Shown: positions 33,069 to 41,860 of the stretch, piece after piece
How positions within the stretch are numbered: position 1 is the stretch's first letter
Layout of the letters: each line of letters starts with the position of its first letter
NCBI RefSeq assembly: GCF_036038375.1
Contig: NZ_CP107935.1
Coordinates: 7,936,001-8,000,000 of the forward strand
Direction: 5' to 3'
Length of the DNA: 64,000 nucleotides
DNA from: Streptomyces sp. NBC_00414
GTDB taxonomy: Bacteria; Actinomycetota; Actinomycetes; Streptomycetales; Streptomycetaceae
The notes under the pieces: model-generated
The model's database searches: none
Told to the model about the DNA's origin: nothing
Seen by the model: only the letters and a program-made list of their open reading frames with translations
Translations under genes and position numbers: made by a program

Positions 33069-34106
33069 CTAAAAGTCGCGGGGTTGAGCCTGCTCGCGTC
33101 GGGAGCCCGCCGCCAAGGTGATCGCTGTTCCCACGGCTGCCCAGGCCGAGAGGACCAGGAGTGAGGCGGTGATGTCGTTGCTCTTGAAATAGGCGATCGA
33201 GCGGGTCGCCCAGGTGCCGGCGCCCGGGGGCAGAGCCGGGCCGATCGCCTTCCAGAACGGTGGCAGCATCGGCGGAGGGAGGGCGCCGCCCGCGCTCGGA
33301 TTGCCCAGGATCACCACCAGCAGCACGGCCACTCCGATGCCGACGATCCCGAAGACGCACTGGAGCGCGAGCGTGGCGGCTCCCACCGCGAAGGTGATGA
33401 GCGCGCCGAGTCCCCAGAGGGCGGCCACGCTCCCCGGCAGCGCTCCCAGCACCGGTCCCACGATGACCGCCCCGCCGAGTCCGCCGACGATCGAGACCAG
33501 GGCCATGGAGGCGAGCCGGATCACCGCGCGCCGGAGATTGGCCGGCCGGGCACCCGCGCTGATCGCCAGCGCCGACGCGCACAGATAGCCGCCCACGCAC
33601 CAGCCGACGACCAGGTAGAACGGGGTGAGCCCGTTGGCGTCCTGGGCGTCGGCCGGGACCACGTCGACGGTCCGTACCGTGCGCCCCTGGTTCTTCTCCA
33701 GCTCGGTGGTGAGCGCGATCAGGGCGTTGGACAGGGTCTTGCCGCCGCCGGAGGCGACCAGCAGGGTGTCGGTGGTGCCGCCCGGGTCGACCAGCAGGGC
33801 GCCGTCGATGTCACGGTTCGCGATCTGCTTACGTGCCGTCGCCTCGTCGGTGAGCGTCCGGGGATCCAGGGGCTCGCCGGGCAGCTTTTCGAGCCGGGCC
33901 ACCGTCTGCCCGGCGGCGGCGCCCGGCGCGACCACCCCGAATGCCACGTCCTTCGGCTTCGGATGGTGCAGCGCCCCCACGTACGAGGCGATGAAGAGCA
34001 GCTGCAGGGCGACCACGCCGATGACGAGCAGCGTGGCCCGTGGGGTGACCGCGTCCTTGACCTCGTCGAGGAAGGACTTGGGCGGGGCCTCTGCTGTCCG
34101 TGCCAT
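33069..34106 (-). CDS. ABC-2/DUF3533-like membrane protein
   Basis: The 345-residue product has an N-terminal helix (residues 24-48, ATLLVIGVVALQLLFIASYV), a large extracytoplasmic domain (50-165; DIDGALLVDPGGTTDTLLVA), and five further helices toward the C terminus ending near residue 330. This is the layout of YhgE/Pip- or DUF3533-type ABC-2 permeases, which lack their own ATPase here. ATG 34106 follows GAGGGC. It is divergent from dnaE2 with 155 bases between. Function, possibly export of a small molecule or peptide, is not evident. Confidence 0.7.
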   Translation of the reverse strand: MARTAEAPPKSFLDEVKDAVTPRATLLVIGVVALQLLFIASYVGALHHPKPKDVAFGVVAPGAAAGQTVARLEKLPGEPLDPRTLTDEATARKQIANRDIDGALLVDPGGTTDTLLVASGGGKTLSNALIALTTELEKNQGRTVRTVDVVPADAQDANGLTPFYLVVGWCVGGYLCASALAISAGARPANLRRAVIRLASMALVSIVGGLGGAVIVGPVLGALPGSVAALWGLGALITFAVGAATLALQCVFGIVGIGVAVLLVVILGNPSAGGALPPPMLPPFWKAIGPALPPGAGTWATRSIAYFKSNDITASLLVLSAWAAVGTAITLAAGSRREQAQPRDF

Positions 34107-34209
34107 GCCCTCACGGTCCGGGTCTCGCGACGTTTGCGCAGGTGGGGCGGGTCCGAACGGATGTCGTACAGATGTTCGAGACATGGTCTATGGTGGAGGT
34201 GAGGATCCT

Positions 34210-34225
34210 GGGAACAAACGTTCGA
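34210..34225 (+). promoter_or_regulatory. LexA (SOS) box in front of dnaE2
   Basis: GGGAACAAACGTTCGA contains GAAC-N4-GTTC and the 3' half-site matches the actinobacterial consensus TCGAAC-N4-GTTCGA. It lies 36 bases before the GTG start at 34262, where LexA would block transcription. This predicts induction of dnaE2 and the following gene by DNA damage. Confidence 0.75.
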
Positions 34226-34261
34226 GGGCTGTTGTGGAAGCCCCTGGTGGTGGAGGTGCGC

Positions 34262-37200
34262 GTGTCCGGCTTCACGCATCTGCACACCGCTTCCGGGTTC
34301 TCCCTGCGGTACGGGGCCTCCCATCCGGAGCGTCTCGCCGAGCGTGCCTCGGAGCGGGGCATGGACGCGCTGGCGCTCACCGACCGGGACACCGTCGCGG
34401 GCGCGGTCCGCTTCGCCAAGGCCTGCGCCACGCAGGGGGTGCGCCCGCTGTTCGGGGTCGACCTCGCGGTCGAAGAGCCGGTCAGGAACTCCGCCGGGGA
34501 ATCCTCCGGCAGGAGGTCCGGCAGGGAGTCCGCCGGAGGGCCTGTACGGGGAGAGCGGCGCCGGGCTCCCGTGCGCGGCGGTGCCTTCGTCGACGAGTCG
34601 GCGCCCCGGGTGACCTTCCTCGCCCGGGACGGCGCGAGGGGCTGGGCCGATCTCTGCAGAATCGTTACTGCCGCGCATGCGGGGGAAGGGCGGCCATGGC
34701 TGCCCTGGGCGGAGAACCACGCCGAGGGACTGACCGTGCTGCTCGGCCCGGCCTCCGACGTCGGCCGCGCGCTCACCGCCGGACGACCCGACCGGGCCGT
34801 GAAACTGCTCGCGCCCTGGCGGGAGGTGTACGGCGACGCCCTGCGCCTCGAAGCGGTCTGGCACGGCCGCGAGGGCACCGGGCCCGGTTCCCTGCGGCTG
34901 GCCGCCCGTACCGTCGGCTTCGCCGCCGAGCAGGGGGTGCGCCCGGTGCTCGCCAACGCCGTCCGGTACGCCGACCCCGGCGCGGGCCCGGTCGCCGACG
35001 TGCTGGACGCCGCCCGCCGACTGGTCCCCATCGACCCCCGCAAGGAACTGGACAGCGGCGAGGCCTGGCTCAAGGGCGCGGATGCCATGCTCGCCGCCGC
35101 CGAACGGGTCGTCGAGGCCGCCGGCTACCGCCGTGACACCGCCCATCGGCTGCTCGACCGGACCAGGGCCACCGCCGCCGAGTGCCTGGTCGACCCGGAG
35201 GACGACCTCGGGATCGGCACCGTGCACTTCCCCGAGCCGCACCTCGTCGGTGCCGGGCGCCGCACCGCGCAGCGCGTACTGGCCTCGCGGGCGGCGGAGG
35301 GAATGATGCGGCTCGGACACGACCGCTCCTCCCGGGCACGTGAGTACTGGGAGCGGATGCACCGCGAGCTGGACATCATCGCCCACCACCACTTCGCCTC
35401 CTACTTCCTGACGGTCTCTCAAGTCGTGGACGACGTCAGGGGGATGGGCGTCAGGGTCGCCGCCCGCGGCTCCGGGGCGGGCTCGCTCGTCAACCACCTC
35501 ATCGGCATCGCGCACGCCGACCCCGTCGAACACGGCCTGCTGATGGAACGCTTCCTGTCCAAGCGCCGCGCGGTCCTGCCCGACATCGACATCGACGTGG
35601 AGTCCGCGCGCCGCATCGAGGTCTATCGCGCGATCATCGGCCGGTTCGGCACCGAACGGGTCGCGACGGTGGCGATGCCGGAGACGTACCGGGTGCGGCA
35701 CGCGGTACGGGACGTCGGCGCGGCCCTGTCCATGGACCCGGCCGACATCGACCGCATCGCCAAGTCCTTCCCGCACATCCGCGCCCGCGACGCCCGCGCG
35801 GCGCTGGCGGAACTGCCCGAACTCCGTTCCCTGGCGGAGGAGTTCCAGCAGAAAGGGGCGAAGTACGGGAAGTATGGAAGGCTGTGGGAGCTGGTGGAGT
35901 CATTGGACGCCCTGCCGCGCGGAGTCGCCATGCACCCGTGCGGGGTCCTCCTCTCCGACGCCTCGCTCCTCGCCCGTACGCCGGTCGTGCCGACCAGCGG
36001 TGAAGGGCTCCCCATGTCGCAGTTCGACAAGGAGGACGTCGAGGATCTCGGGCTGCTCAAACTCGACGTGCTGGGCGTGCGGATGCAGTCCGCGATGGCG
36101 CACGCGGTGGCCGAGGTGGAGCGGGCGACAGGGGACCATGTCGACCTGGACGCCGTCGCAGCCGAGGAGGGCGACCCGGAGACGTACCGGCTCATCCGGT
36201 CCACCGAGACGCTGGGCTGCTTCCAGATCGAGTCGCCGGGACAGCGGGACCTGGTCGGCAGGCTCCAGCCCGCGACCTTCCACGACCTCGTCGTCGACAT
36301 CTCGCTCTTCCGCCCCGGACCGGTCGCGGCCGACATGGTGCGGCCGTTCATCGAGGCACGGCACGGCCGCGCGCCGGTCCGCTATCCGCACCCGGATCTG
36401 GAGAAACCACTGAAGGGCACGTACGGGGTCGTGGTCTTCCACGAGCAGGTCATCGACATCGTCGACATCATGACCGGCTGCGGGCGGGGCGAGGCGGACC
36501 GGGTGCGGCGCGGGCTGTCCGACCCCGAGTCGCAGGGGCGGATCCGCTTCTGGTTCGCGCAGCACGCGGCCTCACGGGGGTACGACGCGCAGACGATCGC
36601 CCGCACCTGGGAGATCGTCGAGGCCTTCGGGGCGTACGGCTTCTGCAAGGCGCACGCGGTCGCCTTCGCCGTGCCGACCTACCAGTCGGCGTGGCTGAAG
36701 GCGCACCACCCGGCCGCCTTCTACGCCGGGCTGCTCACCCACGACCCCGGGATGTACCCGAAGCGGCTGCTGCTCGCGGACGCGCGACGGCGGGGGGTGC
36801 CGATCCTGCCGTTGGACGTGAACCGGTCTTCGGTCGCACACAGTATCGAACTGGTGTCTGAATCTGAGGGCTTCGAAGGAGCCGGAGGGTCCGAGAAGGC
36901 TTCCGAGGAGATCTCCGGGAAGACCTGGGGTGTCCGGCTCGCGCTCTCCGACGTGCACGGGATCAGTGAGGCCGAGGCGGCCCGGATCGCGGAAGGGCGG
37001 CCGTACGCCTCGCTGCTCGACTTCTGGGAACGGGCCCGGCCGAGCCGTCCACTGGCCGGACGGCTCGCGCAGGTGGGCGCGTTGGACACCTTCGGCGCCA
37101 ACCGCCGTGACCTGCAACTGCACTTGACCGAGCTGCACCGGGGCGCACGCGGTGGTGGCGGATCCCAACTCCCGCTGGGCGGTGGGCAGGAGACCGCTTC

Positions 37201-37867
37201 GGCCGGGCTGCCCGACCTCTCCTCGGCGGAGCGGCTCAGTGCCGAACTGGGCGTGCTCTCCATGGATGCCTCGCGCAACCTGATGGACGATCACCGGAAG
37301 TTCCTGGACGAGCTGGGCGTCGTCACGGCGCGCCGGCTGCGGGCGGCCAAGCACGGCGAGACGGTACTGGTCGCGGGTGCCAAGGCGGCCACCCAGACAC
37401 CGCCGATCCGCTCCGGCAAGCGGGTCATCTTCACCACCCTGGACGACGGTACGGGCCTGCTCGACCTGGCCTTCTTCGACGACTCCCACGACACGTGCGC
37501 GCACACCGTCTTCCACTCCTGGCTCCTGCTCGTACGCGGAGTGGTGCAACGGCGCGGCCCGCGCAGCCTCAGCGTGGTCGGGGCGGCCGCCTGGAACCTC
37601 GCCGACCTGATGGAACTGCGGGACGCGGAAGGACTGGACGGAGTGGCGATGAGACTGGCCGAACCACAGGGAGGGCCCGCGGGAGAGCCTGGGGGAGGAG
37701 CTGGGGCCGAGGGCGGTTCCCGGGGCGCGGGGGATCCGACGGGCGGCCGTCGAATCCAGCTGCCCACGGGATACGAAATGCATCCGTGGGCGGATCTGCG
37801 TCCGGCGGGCGAAGGGCCCGCGAGCGGAAAGAAGTTGTGGCACCAGAGCCCGGGGAGTGCGGGATGA
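34262..37867 (+). CDS. dnaE2: Error-prone DNA polymerase III alpha subunit DnaE2
   Basis: The product (1,201 residues from GTG 34262 after GTGGAGG) is a C-family replicative-type polymerase used in translesion synthesis. An N-terminal PHP domain starts SGFTHLHTASGFSLRYGASH. The palm has the acidic PDIDIDV triad around Asp441-Asp443 and a conserved RVAARGSGAGSLVNHLIGIA stretch just before it. A finger region, an HhH part and a C-terminal OB-fold (GTGLLDLAFFDDSHDTCAHT) follow. Near residue 80 there is a Ser/Arg/Gly insertion. The following ImuB-like gene overlaps by four bases, and a LexA box lies upstream. The end carries an unusual Gly/Glu-rich stretch. Confidence 0.9.
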   Translation: MSGFTHLHTASGFSLRYGASHPERLAERASERGMDALALTDRDTVAGAVRFAKACATQGVRPLFGVDLAVEEPVRNSAGESSGRRSGRESAGGPVRGERRRAPVRGGAFVDESAPRVTFLARDGARGWADLCRIVTAAHAGEGRPWLPWAENHAEGLTVLLGPASDVGRALTAGRPDRAVKLLAPWREVYGDALRLEAVWHGREGTGPGSLRLAARTVGFAAEQGVRPVLANAVRYADPGAGPVADVLDAARRLVPIDPRKELDSGEAWLKGADAMLAAAERVVEAAGYRRDTAHRLLDRTRATAAECLVDPEDDLGIGTVHFPEPHLVGAGRRTAQRVLASRAAEGMMRLGHDRSSRAREYWERMHRELDIIAHHHFASYFLTVSQVVDDVRGMGVRVAARGSGAGSLVNHLIGIAHADPVEHGLLMERFLSKRRAVLPDIDIDVESARRIEVYRAIIGRFGTERVATVAMPETYRVRHAVRDVGAALSMDPADIDRIAKSFPHIRARDARAALAELPELRSLAEEFQQKGAKYGKYGRLWELVESLDALPRGVAMHPCGVLLSDASLLARTPVVPTSGEGLPMSQFDKEDVEDLGLLKLDVLGVRMQSAMAHAVAEVERATGDHVDLDAVAAEEGDPETYRLIRSTETLGCFQIESPGQRDLVGRLQPATFHDLVVDISLFRPGPVAADMVRPFIEARHGRAPVRYPHPDLEKPLKGTYGVVVFHEQVIDIVDIMTGCGRGEADRVRRGLSDPESQGRIRFWFAQHAASRGYDAQTIARTWEIVEAFGAYGFCKAHAVAFAVPTYQSAWLKAHHPAAFYAGLLTHDPGMYPKRLLLADARRRGVPILPLDVNRSSVAHSIELVSESEGFEGAGGSEKASEEISGKTWGVRLALSDVHGISEAEAARIAEGRPYASLLDFWERARPSRPLAGRLAQVGALDTFGANRRDLQLHLTELHRGARGGGGSQLPLGGGQETASAGLPDLSSAERLSAELGVLSMDASRNLMDDHRKFLDELGVVTARRLRAAKHGETVLVAGAKAATQTPPIRSGKRVIFTTLDDGTGLLDLAFFDDSHDTCAHTVFHSWLLLVRGVVQRRGPRSLSVVGAAAWNLADLMELRDAEGLDGVAMRLAEPQGGPAGEPGGGAGAEGGSRGAGDPTGGRRIQLPTGYEMHPWADLRPAGEGPASGKKLWHQSPGSAG

Positions 37868-38838
37868 CCATTCTCTGCGTACGTTTCCAGCTGCCGCCGA
37901 TGTACGAGGCCGCCCTGCCCGGGCTCCTCGGCACGTTGGAGGAGTTCACCCCCGTCGTCGAGGCGCTGCCGCCCGACGGGGCGCTGGCCGATCTGCGGGG
38001 CGCCGAACGGTACTTCCGGCGGGACGTCGTCGAACTGGCCGCGCTGATCCGGGTACGGGCGCTCGCCTGGCACGGCGTCGACTGCGCGATCGGGGCCGGC
38101 CCCGGCCCGATGTTCGCGCGGATGGCCCTGCGGGAAGCCGCACCCGGGCAGACCCGGGTGGTCCCCGAAGGCCCCCGCGCCCTCAAGGAGTTCCTGGAGG
38201 AGCGGCCCGTGCGGGCGCTGCCCGGAGTCGGCACCGCCACTGCCCGCACCCTGTGCGAGTACGGCCTGGACAGCATCGGCAAGGTGGCCGCCGCGCCGCT
38301 GTCCACACTGCAACGGCTCACCAGCGCCCGTACCGGCCGCGAACTGCACGAGATGGCGCAGGGCATCGACCGCGGCCGGGTCGTGCCGAACGCCGTCTCC
38401 CGGTCGCTGGCCGCCGAACGGCCTTTCCCGCGCGACGAGTTGGACCCCGCCCGGCACCGGCGCGCACTGCTCTCCGCCGCCGGGGAACTGGGCGCACGGC
38501 TGCGCGCCCTGGAGAAGGTGTGCCGCACGCTCACCCTCACCGTCCGCTACGCCGACCGCTCCGCCACCACCCGCAGCCGTACGCTCCCCGAGCCGACCGC
38601 CCACTCCTCGGCGCTCACCGACGCCGCGTACCGCATGTACGAGGGGCTCGGTCTGCAGCGGGCCCGGGTCCGTGGCGTCGCTCTGCGGGCCGAGGGTCTC
38701 GACCCCGCCGAACAGGCCTCCTACCAGCTCACCTTCGATCCGGTGGACGAGAAGGTGCGGCGTCTTGAGGAGGTGGCGGATCGGGTGCGGGAGAAGTTCG
38801 GGGCGGGGGCGGTGGTGTCGGGCGCGTTGGCGGCGTAG
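37864..38838 (+). CDS. Y-family polymerase-like protein, ImuB type (apparently catalytically inactive)
   Basis: The 324-residue product follows dnaE2 with an ATGA overlap. It has the helix-hairpin-helix thumb region (EFLEERPVRALPGVGTATAR) and the little-finger-like C-terminal part of Y-family polymerases. The N-terminal palm is shortened: the start reads MTILCVRFQLPPMYEAALPG with no D-x-D-x-F-F-x-S-V-E motif, and the S-Y/x-D-E motif is replaced by a region around PPDGALADLRGAERYF. ImuB proteins have lost the same acidic residues and act as adaptors for DnaE2 and the sliding clamp. Annotators may call it DNA polymerase IV. No imuA-type gene is adjacent. Confidence 0.78.
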   Translation: MTILCVRFQLPPMYEAALPGLLGTLEEFTPVVEALPPDGALADLRGAERYFRRDVVELAALIRVRALAWHGVDCAIGAGPGPMFARMALREAAPGQTRVVPEGPRALKEFLEERPVRALPGVGTATARTLCEYGLDSIGKVAAAPLSTLQRLTSARTGRELHEMAQGIDRGRVVPNAVSRSLAAERPFPRDELDPARHRRALLSAAGELGARLRALEKVCRTLTLTVRYADRSATTRSRTLPEPTAHSSALTDAAYRMYEGLGLQRARVRGVALRAEGLDPAEQASYQLTFDPVDEKVRRLEEVADRVREKFGAGAVVSGALAA

Positions 38839-39123
38839 CCGGGTTCTGCCGTTCGGCCCTGGGTCGAACTAGTCGGTGAGGGTGAAGTTCGGGCATTGCG
38901 TGACCGTTTGCCACCCATTGCGCCGTACGGTCCCATCAGGCCCGCCTGGTGACGGTTCAACGACACGTGTCAGCGCTCCCGGTTACCACCGGAAGTTTTT
39001 ACTGACGCGTAACTTCACACCTTTACTACTCACTCGTAACTTGAAAGCAGAACAGCATCCTCGTGATCCGGATCACAGGGCGTACGGCCTCGTCACTCCC
39101 TTGAGCCGCAAGGAGATCACCCG
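38839..39123. other. 285-base upstream region of the secreted lipase
   Basis: This gap is relatively A+T-rich for the window (38990-39060). It has two copies of CGTAACTT, at 39008 and 39036, and the GTGA-N6-TCAC palindrome at 39063. It must contain the lipase promoter; a precise start is not evident. Confidence 0.5.
39063..39076 (+). promoter_or_regulatory. CRP/FNR-type palindrome upstream of the lipase
   Basis: GTGATCCGGATCAC is a perfect 14-base palindrome and fits the GTGA-N6-TCAC consensus of CRP-family regulators. It lies 47 bases before the lipase ATG. The flanking bases (C before, A after) fit the extended site on one side only. Confidence 0.55.
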
Positions 39124-39999
39124 ATGCTGCCCTGGAAGCACCTGCTCAGACCCCTGTCGGCGCTGCTGCTGGCCGCCGCGGTCACCATCGTCCCCGCCGC
39201 CACCGCCACCGCTGCCCCCGACCGTGCCGAAAGCGCCCCCAGCAGGGGCTGGAACGACTACTCCTGCAAGCCGTCCGCCGCACACCCGCACCCCGTCGTC
39301 CTCGTCCACGGCACCTTCGCCAACTCCGTCGACAACTGGCTGGGCCTCGCGCCCTACCTGGTGAACCGCGACTACTGCGTCTTCGCCCTCGACTACGGGC
39401 AGCTCCCCGGCGTACCCCTCGTCCACGGCCTCGGCCCCATCGACAAGTCGGCGGAACAGCTGAAGGTCTTCGTCGACAAGGTGCTCGCGGCGACCGGAGC
39501 GGCCGAGGCGGACCTCGTCGGCCACTCCCAGGGCGGAATGATGCCCCGCCACTACCTGAAGTTCCTCGGTGGCGCCGCCAAGGTGAACGCCCTCGTCGGC
39601 ATCGCGCCCGACAACCACGGCACCACCCTGAACGGACTGGCCGGTCTGCTGCGGTACTTCCCCGCCGCGGGCGACCTGCTCTCGACGGCCACCCCGGCCC
39701 TCGCCGACCAGGTGGCCGGCTCCCCCTTCCTCACCAGGCTCAACGCGGGTGGCGACACCGTGCCGGGCGTCCGCTACACGGTCATCGCCACGCGGTACGA
39801 CGAGGTCGTCACGCCGTACCGCTCGCAGTTCCTCGACGGCCCGAACGTACGCAACGTCCTGATCCAGGACCTGTGCGCACTCGACCTCTCCGAGCACGCG
39901 GCACTCGGGCTCGCCGACCGGATCGCCTTCCACGAGGTGGCGAACGCCCTGGACCCGTCCCACGCCACCCCCACGACCTGCCTGTCGGCGATCGGCTAG
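39124..39999 (+). CDS. Secreted triacylglycerol lipase (alpha/beta hydrolase)
   Basis: The 291-residue product has a Sec signal (residues 1-31, cleaved near TATAA) and a lipase fold. VVLVHGTFANSVDNWLGLAP holds the oxyanion site, and ADLVGHSQGGMMPRHYLKF holds the nucleophile Ser135 in G-H-S-Q-G. Two cysteines (DYSCK and the DYC region) and a further pair (DLCAL, TTCLS) suggest disulfides. It corresponds by context to the extracellular lipase of S. coelicolor beside the LPMO gene. Long-chain ester hydrolysis is likely. A CRP-like palindrome precedes it. Confidence 0.88.
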   Translation: MLPWKHLLRPLSALLLAAAVTIVPAATATAAPDRAESAPSRGWNDYSCKPSAAHPHPVVLVHGTFANSVDNWLGLAPYLVNRDYCVFALDYGQLPGVPLVHGLGPIDKSAEQLKVFVDKVLAATGAAEADLVGHSQGGMMPRHYLKFLGGAAKVNALVGIAPDNHGTTLNGLAGLLRYFPAAGDLLSTATPALADQVAGSPFLTRLNAGGDTVPGVRYTVIATRYDEVVTPYRSQFLDGPNVRNVLIQDLCALDLSEHAALGLADRIAFHEVANALDPSHATPTTCLSAIG

Positions 40000-40093
40000 C
40001 GCCCCGAAGGACGCGGGGAACTGCGCGACCGGCCACGTCCGGCCCGCAGTTCCCGTACCGCCGAATCCCTTACGTCCCCTGCCTGCCGGCCCT

Positions 40094-41140
40094 CTACCGG
40101 CGGACGCCCGCCCGCCGGCGAACGGAGGCGAACATCGCCGCCGCGCCGATCGCCAGGGCCGCCGCCCCACCCACCGCGATGTACGCGGTCGAGTCGGACC
40201 CACCGGTCTCGGCGAGGTTCGCCGACTCCCCGGCGGGTTCGGCGTCACTGCCGGATCCACCGGCCGCCTCGGCCGCGTCGCCGGCTCCGGCTCCGGCGGT
40301 CTCCTCGGCCCCGGAGTCGGTGCCGGACTCCGAGTCCGACTTCGTGTCCGCGGCAGCCGTGACCGTGGCCTGCGTCTTCGGGTCGTCGTCACCGTGCCCC
40401 CCGTGCTCCACGGACGACTCGTCGGCACCGTCCGCGATCTCCTCGTCGGACGGCGCCGACGCGGCCGGGGCCGCCGAGGCCTCCGCACCCGCGCCGCCCT
40501 CGCCGAAGACGACGTCCGAGCAGGTGTAGAAGGCCTCGGGGGAATCCGAGCGCTGCCAGATCGAGTAGATGAGGTGACGGCCCGACTTGACCGGCACGAC
40601 CCCACTGAAGACGTAGTCGCCGTTGCGCAACTGCGGGTCGGTGACCTTGAGGAACGGCTTCGACTCCAGGTCCGACCACTTCAGCGGCTTCGTCGGGTCG
40701 TACCCGTCCTTGGTGACGTACAGCTCGAACGAACCCTTGTGCGGGGCGGTCCCCTTGTAGCGGAAGGTGCGGTTGCCGGAGGTCAGCTGCGTGGCCGGCC
40801 AGTCGGCGCGGGCCAGGTCGAGGCCCTTGTACTTGTCGTTGGCGGCACTGCACAGCTTCCCGTCGGGGATGATCTGCTTCGACTTCCCGGCGGCGTTGGC
40901 GATGTTGACGCCGTTCCAGTCGTAGAGGGCCTGCGTGCCACTGGCCGCGACCGCGGCCTTGCAGGCGGCGGACTTCGGGTTCTCCGGTCCCTCCGCGAAG
41001 CAGGCCGCGACCCGGCTCACCGGGTCCGTCATCGAGCCGTGCGCGGCGGCGGGAGCGGCGGCGAGCGCGGTCAGGGCGAGCGGGGCGACGCCGACCGCGA
41101 CGACGGTGGCGATGCGGGCGGCCTGGTGGCGAGCGGGCAT
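40094..41140 (-). CDS. lpmP: Sortase-anchored AA10 lytic polysaccharide monooxygenase
   Basis: The 348-residue product is an AA10 LPMO. The signal ends AAA and cleavage exposes His34 (HGSMTDPVSR), the first ligand of the copper histidine brace; the second histidine is in RYKGTAPHKGSFELYVTK. A long acidic, Ser/Gly/Asp-rich linker (about 210-308) leads to LAETG (309-313), a helix and a basic tail, the class-E sortase signal, so the enzyme should be fixed to the wall. A related wall LPMO of S. coelicolor beside a lipase gene is, from memory, called LpmP and acts in hyphal-tip glucan processing; the symbol rests on that resemblance. ATG is preceded by GAGGAG. Confidence 0.88.
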   Translation of the reverse strand: MPARHQAARIATVVAVGVAPLALTALAAAPAAAHGSMTDPVSRVAACFAEGPENPKSAACKAAVAASGTQALYDWNGVNIANAAGKSKQIIPDGKLCSAANDKYKGLDLARADWPATQLTSGNRTFRYKGTAPHKGSFELYVTKDGYDPTKPLKWSDLESKPFLKVTDPQLRNGDYVFSGVVPVKSGRHLIYSIWQRSDSPEAFYTCSDVVFGEGGAGAEASAAPAASAPSDEEIADGADESSVEHGGHGDDDPKTQATVTAAADTKSDSESGTDSGAEETAGAGAGDAAEAAGGSGSDAEPAGESANLAETGGSDSTAYIAVGGAAALAIGAAAMFASVRRRAGVRR

Positions 41141-41294
41141 GGGGGAACTCCTCGAAACGGATCTGGGGGTGCCTGTGATGCCTGGGGGCGATCAGCAAGC
41201 TAGCCCCTCGAAACCGCTGAATCGCCTGTTGGGAGCGGGTGGAGGCGATCCTTATGGTGCCGTTAAGGGAGTGCTGAGACTGGGCTCAGGTAGT

Positions 41295-41300
41295 TACCGT
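41295..41300 (+). promoter_or_regulatory. -10 box TACCGT for the GNAT gene at 41308
   Basis: TACCGT fits TANNNT and ends seven bases before ATG 41308, consistent with a leaderless transcript. No ribosome-binding site precedes that ATG. Confidence 0.45.
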
Positions 41301-41307
41301 TCGAGCC

Positions 41308-41772
41308 ATGACAGACAGTTCGCGGGAGACGGAGATCCGGCCGGCCGTCGCCGCCGACGTGGCCGCCGTGAAGGCCGTGACCGATGCGGCGTACCACCAC
41401 TACATCGAGCGCATCGGGATCGTGCCGCAGCCCATGCGGGCGGACCACGCGGCCGAGGTCGCCGCCGGGCGGGTCTTCGTCACGGGGGAGCCCGTGGTCG
41501 GGCTCGTGGTGATCGAGGCGCGCGAGGACCATCTGTTCCTCGACAACATCGCCGTCCGCCCCGACGCCCATGGACAGGGCGTGGGACGGCGGCTGCTCGC
41601 CTTCGTGGACGCACACGCACGGGCTCTGGGCCTGCCCGAGGTCAGGCTCCGCACGCACGCCATGATGTGGGAGAACCAGCGGCTCTACCCCCGGTACGGG
41701 TACGAACTCGTGGAGCGCCGTGTGGACGGCCCCTACGACCGGCTCCACTACCGCAAGCGGCTCGCACCCTGA
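41308..41772 (+). CDS. GNAT N-acetyltransferase
   Basis: The 154-residue product has the GNAT fold: ETEIRPAVAADVAAVKAVTD at the start, the beta4 region VVGLVVIEAREDHLFLDNIA, the acetyl-CoA site RPDAHGQGVGRRLLAFVDAH (Q/R-x-x-G-x-G/A) and ENQRLYPRYGYELVERRVDG at the end. The substrate is unknown; the family acetylates amines from antibiotics to peptide termini. Its promoter box and start codon are fused, so the mRNA is probably leaderless. Confidence 0.85.
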   Translation: MTDSSRETEIRPAVAADVAAVKAVTDAAYHHYIERIGIVPQPMRADHAAEVAAGRVFVTGEPVVGLVVIEAREDHLFLDNIAVRPDAHGQGVGRRLLAFVDAHARALGLPEVRLRTHAMMWENQRLYPRYGYELVERRVDGPYDRLHYRKRLAP

Positions 41773-41860
41773 AAGCTCCCGTGGCTCCCGTGGCTTCCGC
41801 GATTCCCGTGACTCCCGCGATTCCCGAGGCCGCCCGGCGGTCTCATCCGCCTCACCCGCC

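Noticed and set aside
41780..41835. CTCCCGTGG-like short repeats after the GNAT gene
   Set aside because: Degenerate run of CCCG triplets, probably slippage; no hairpin or gene function seen.
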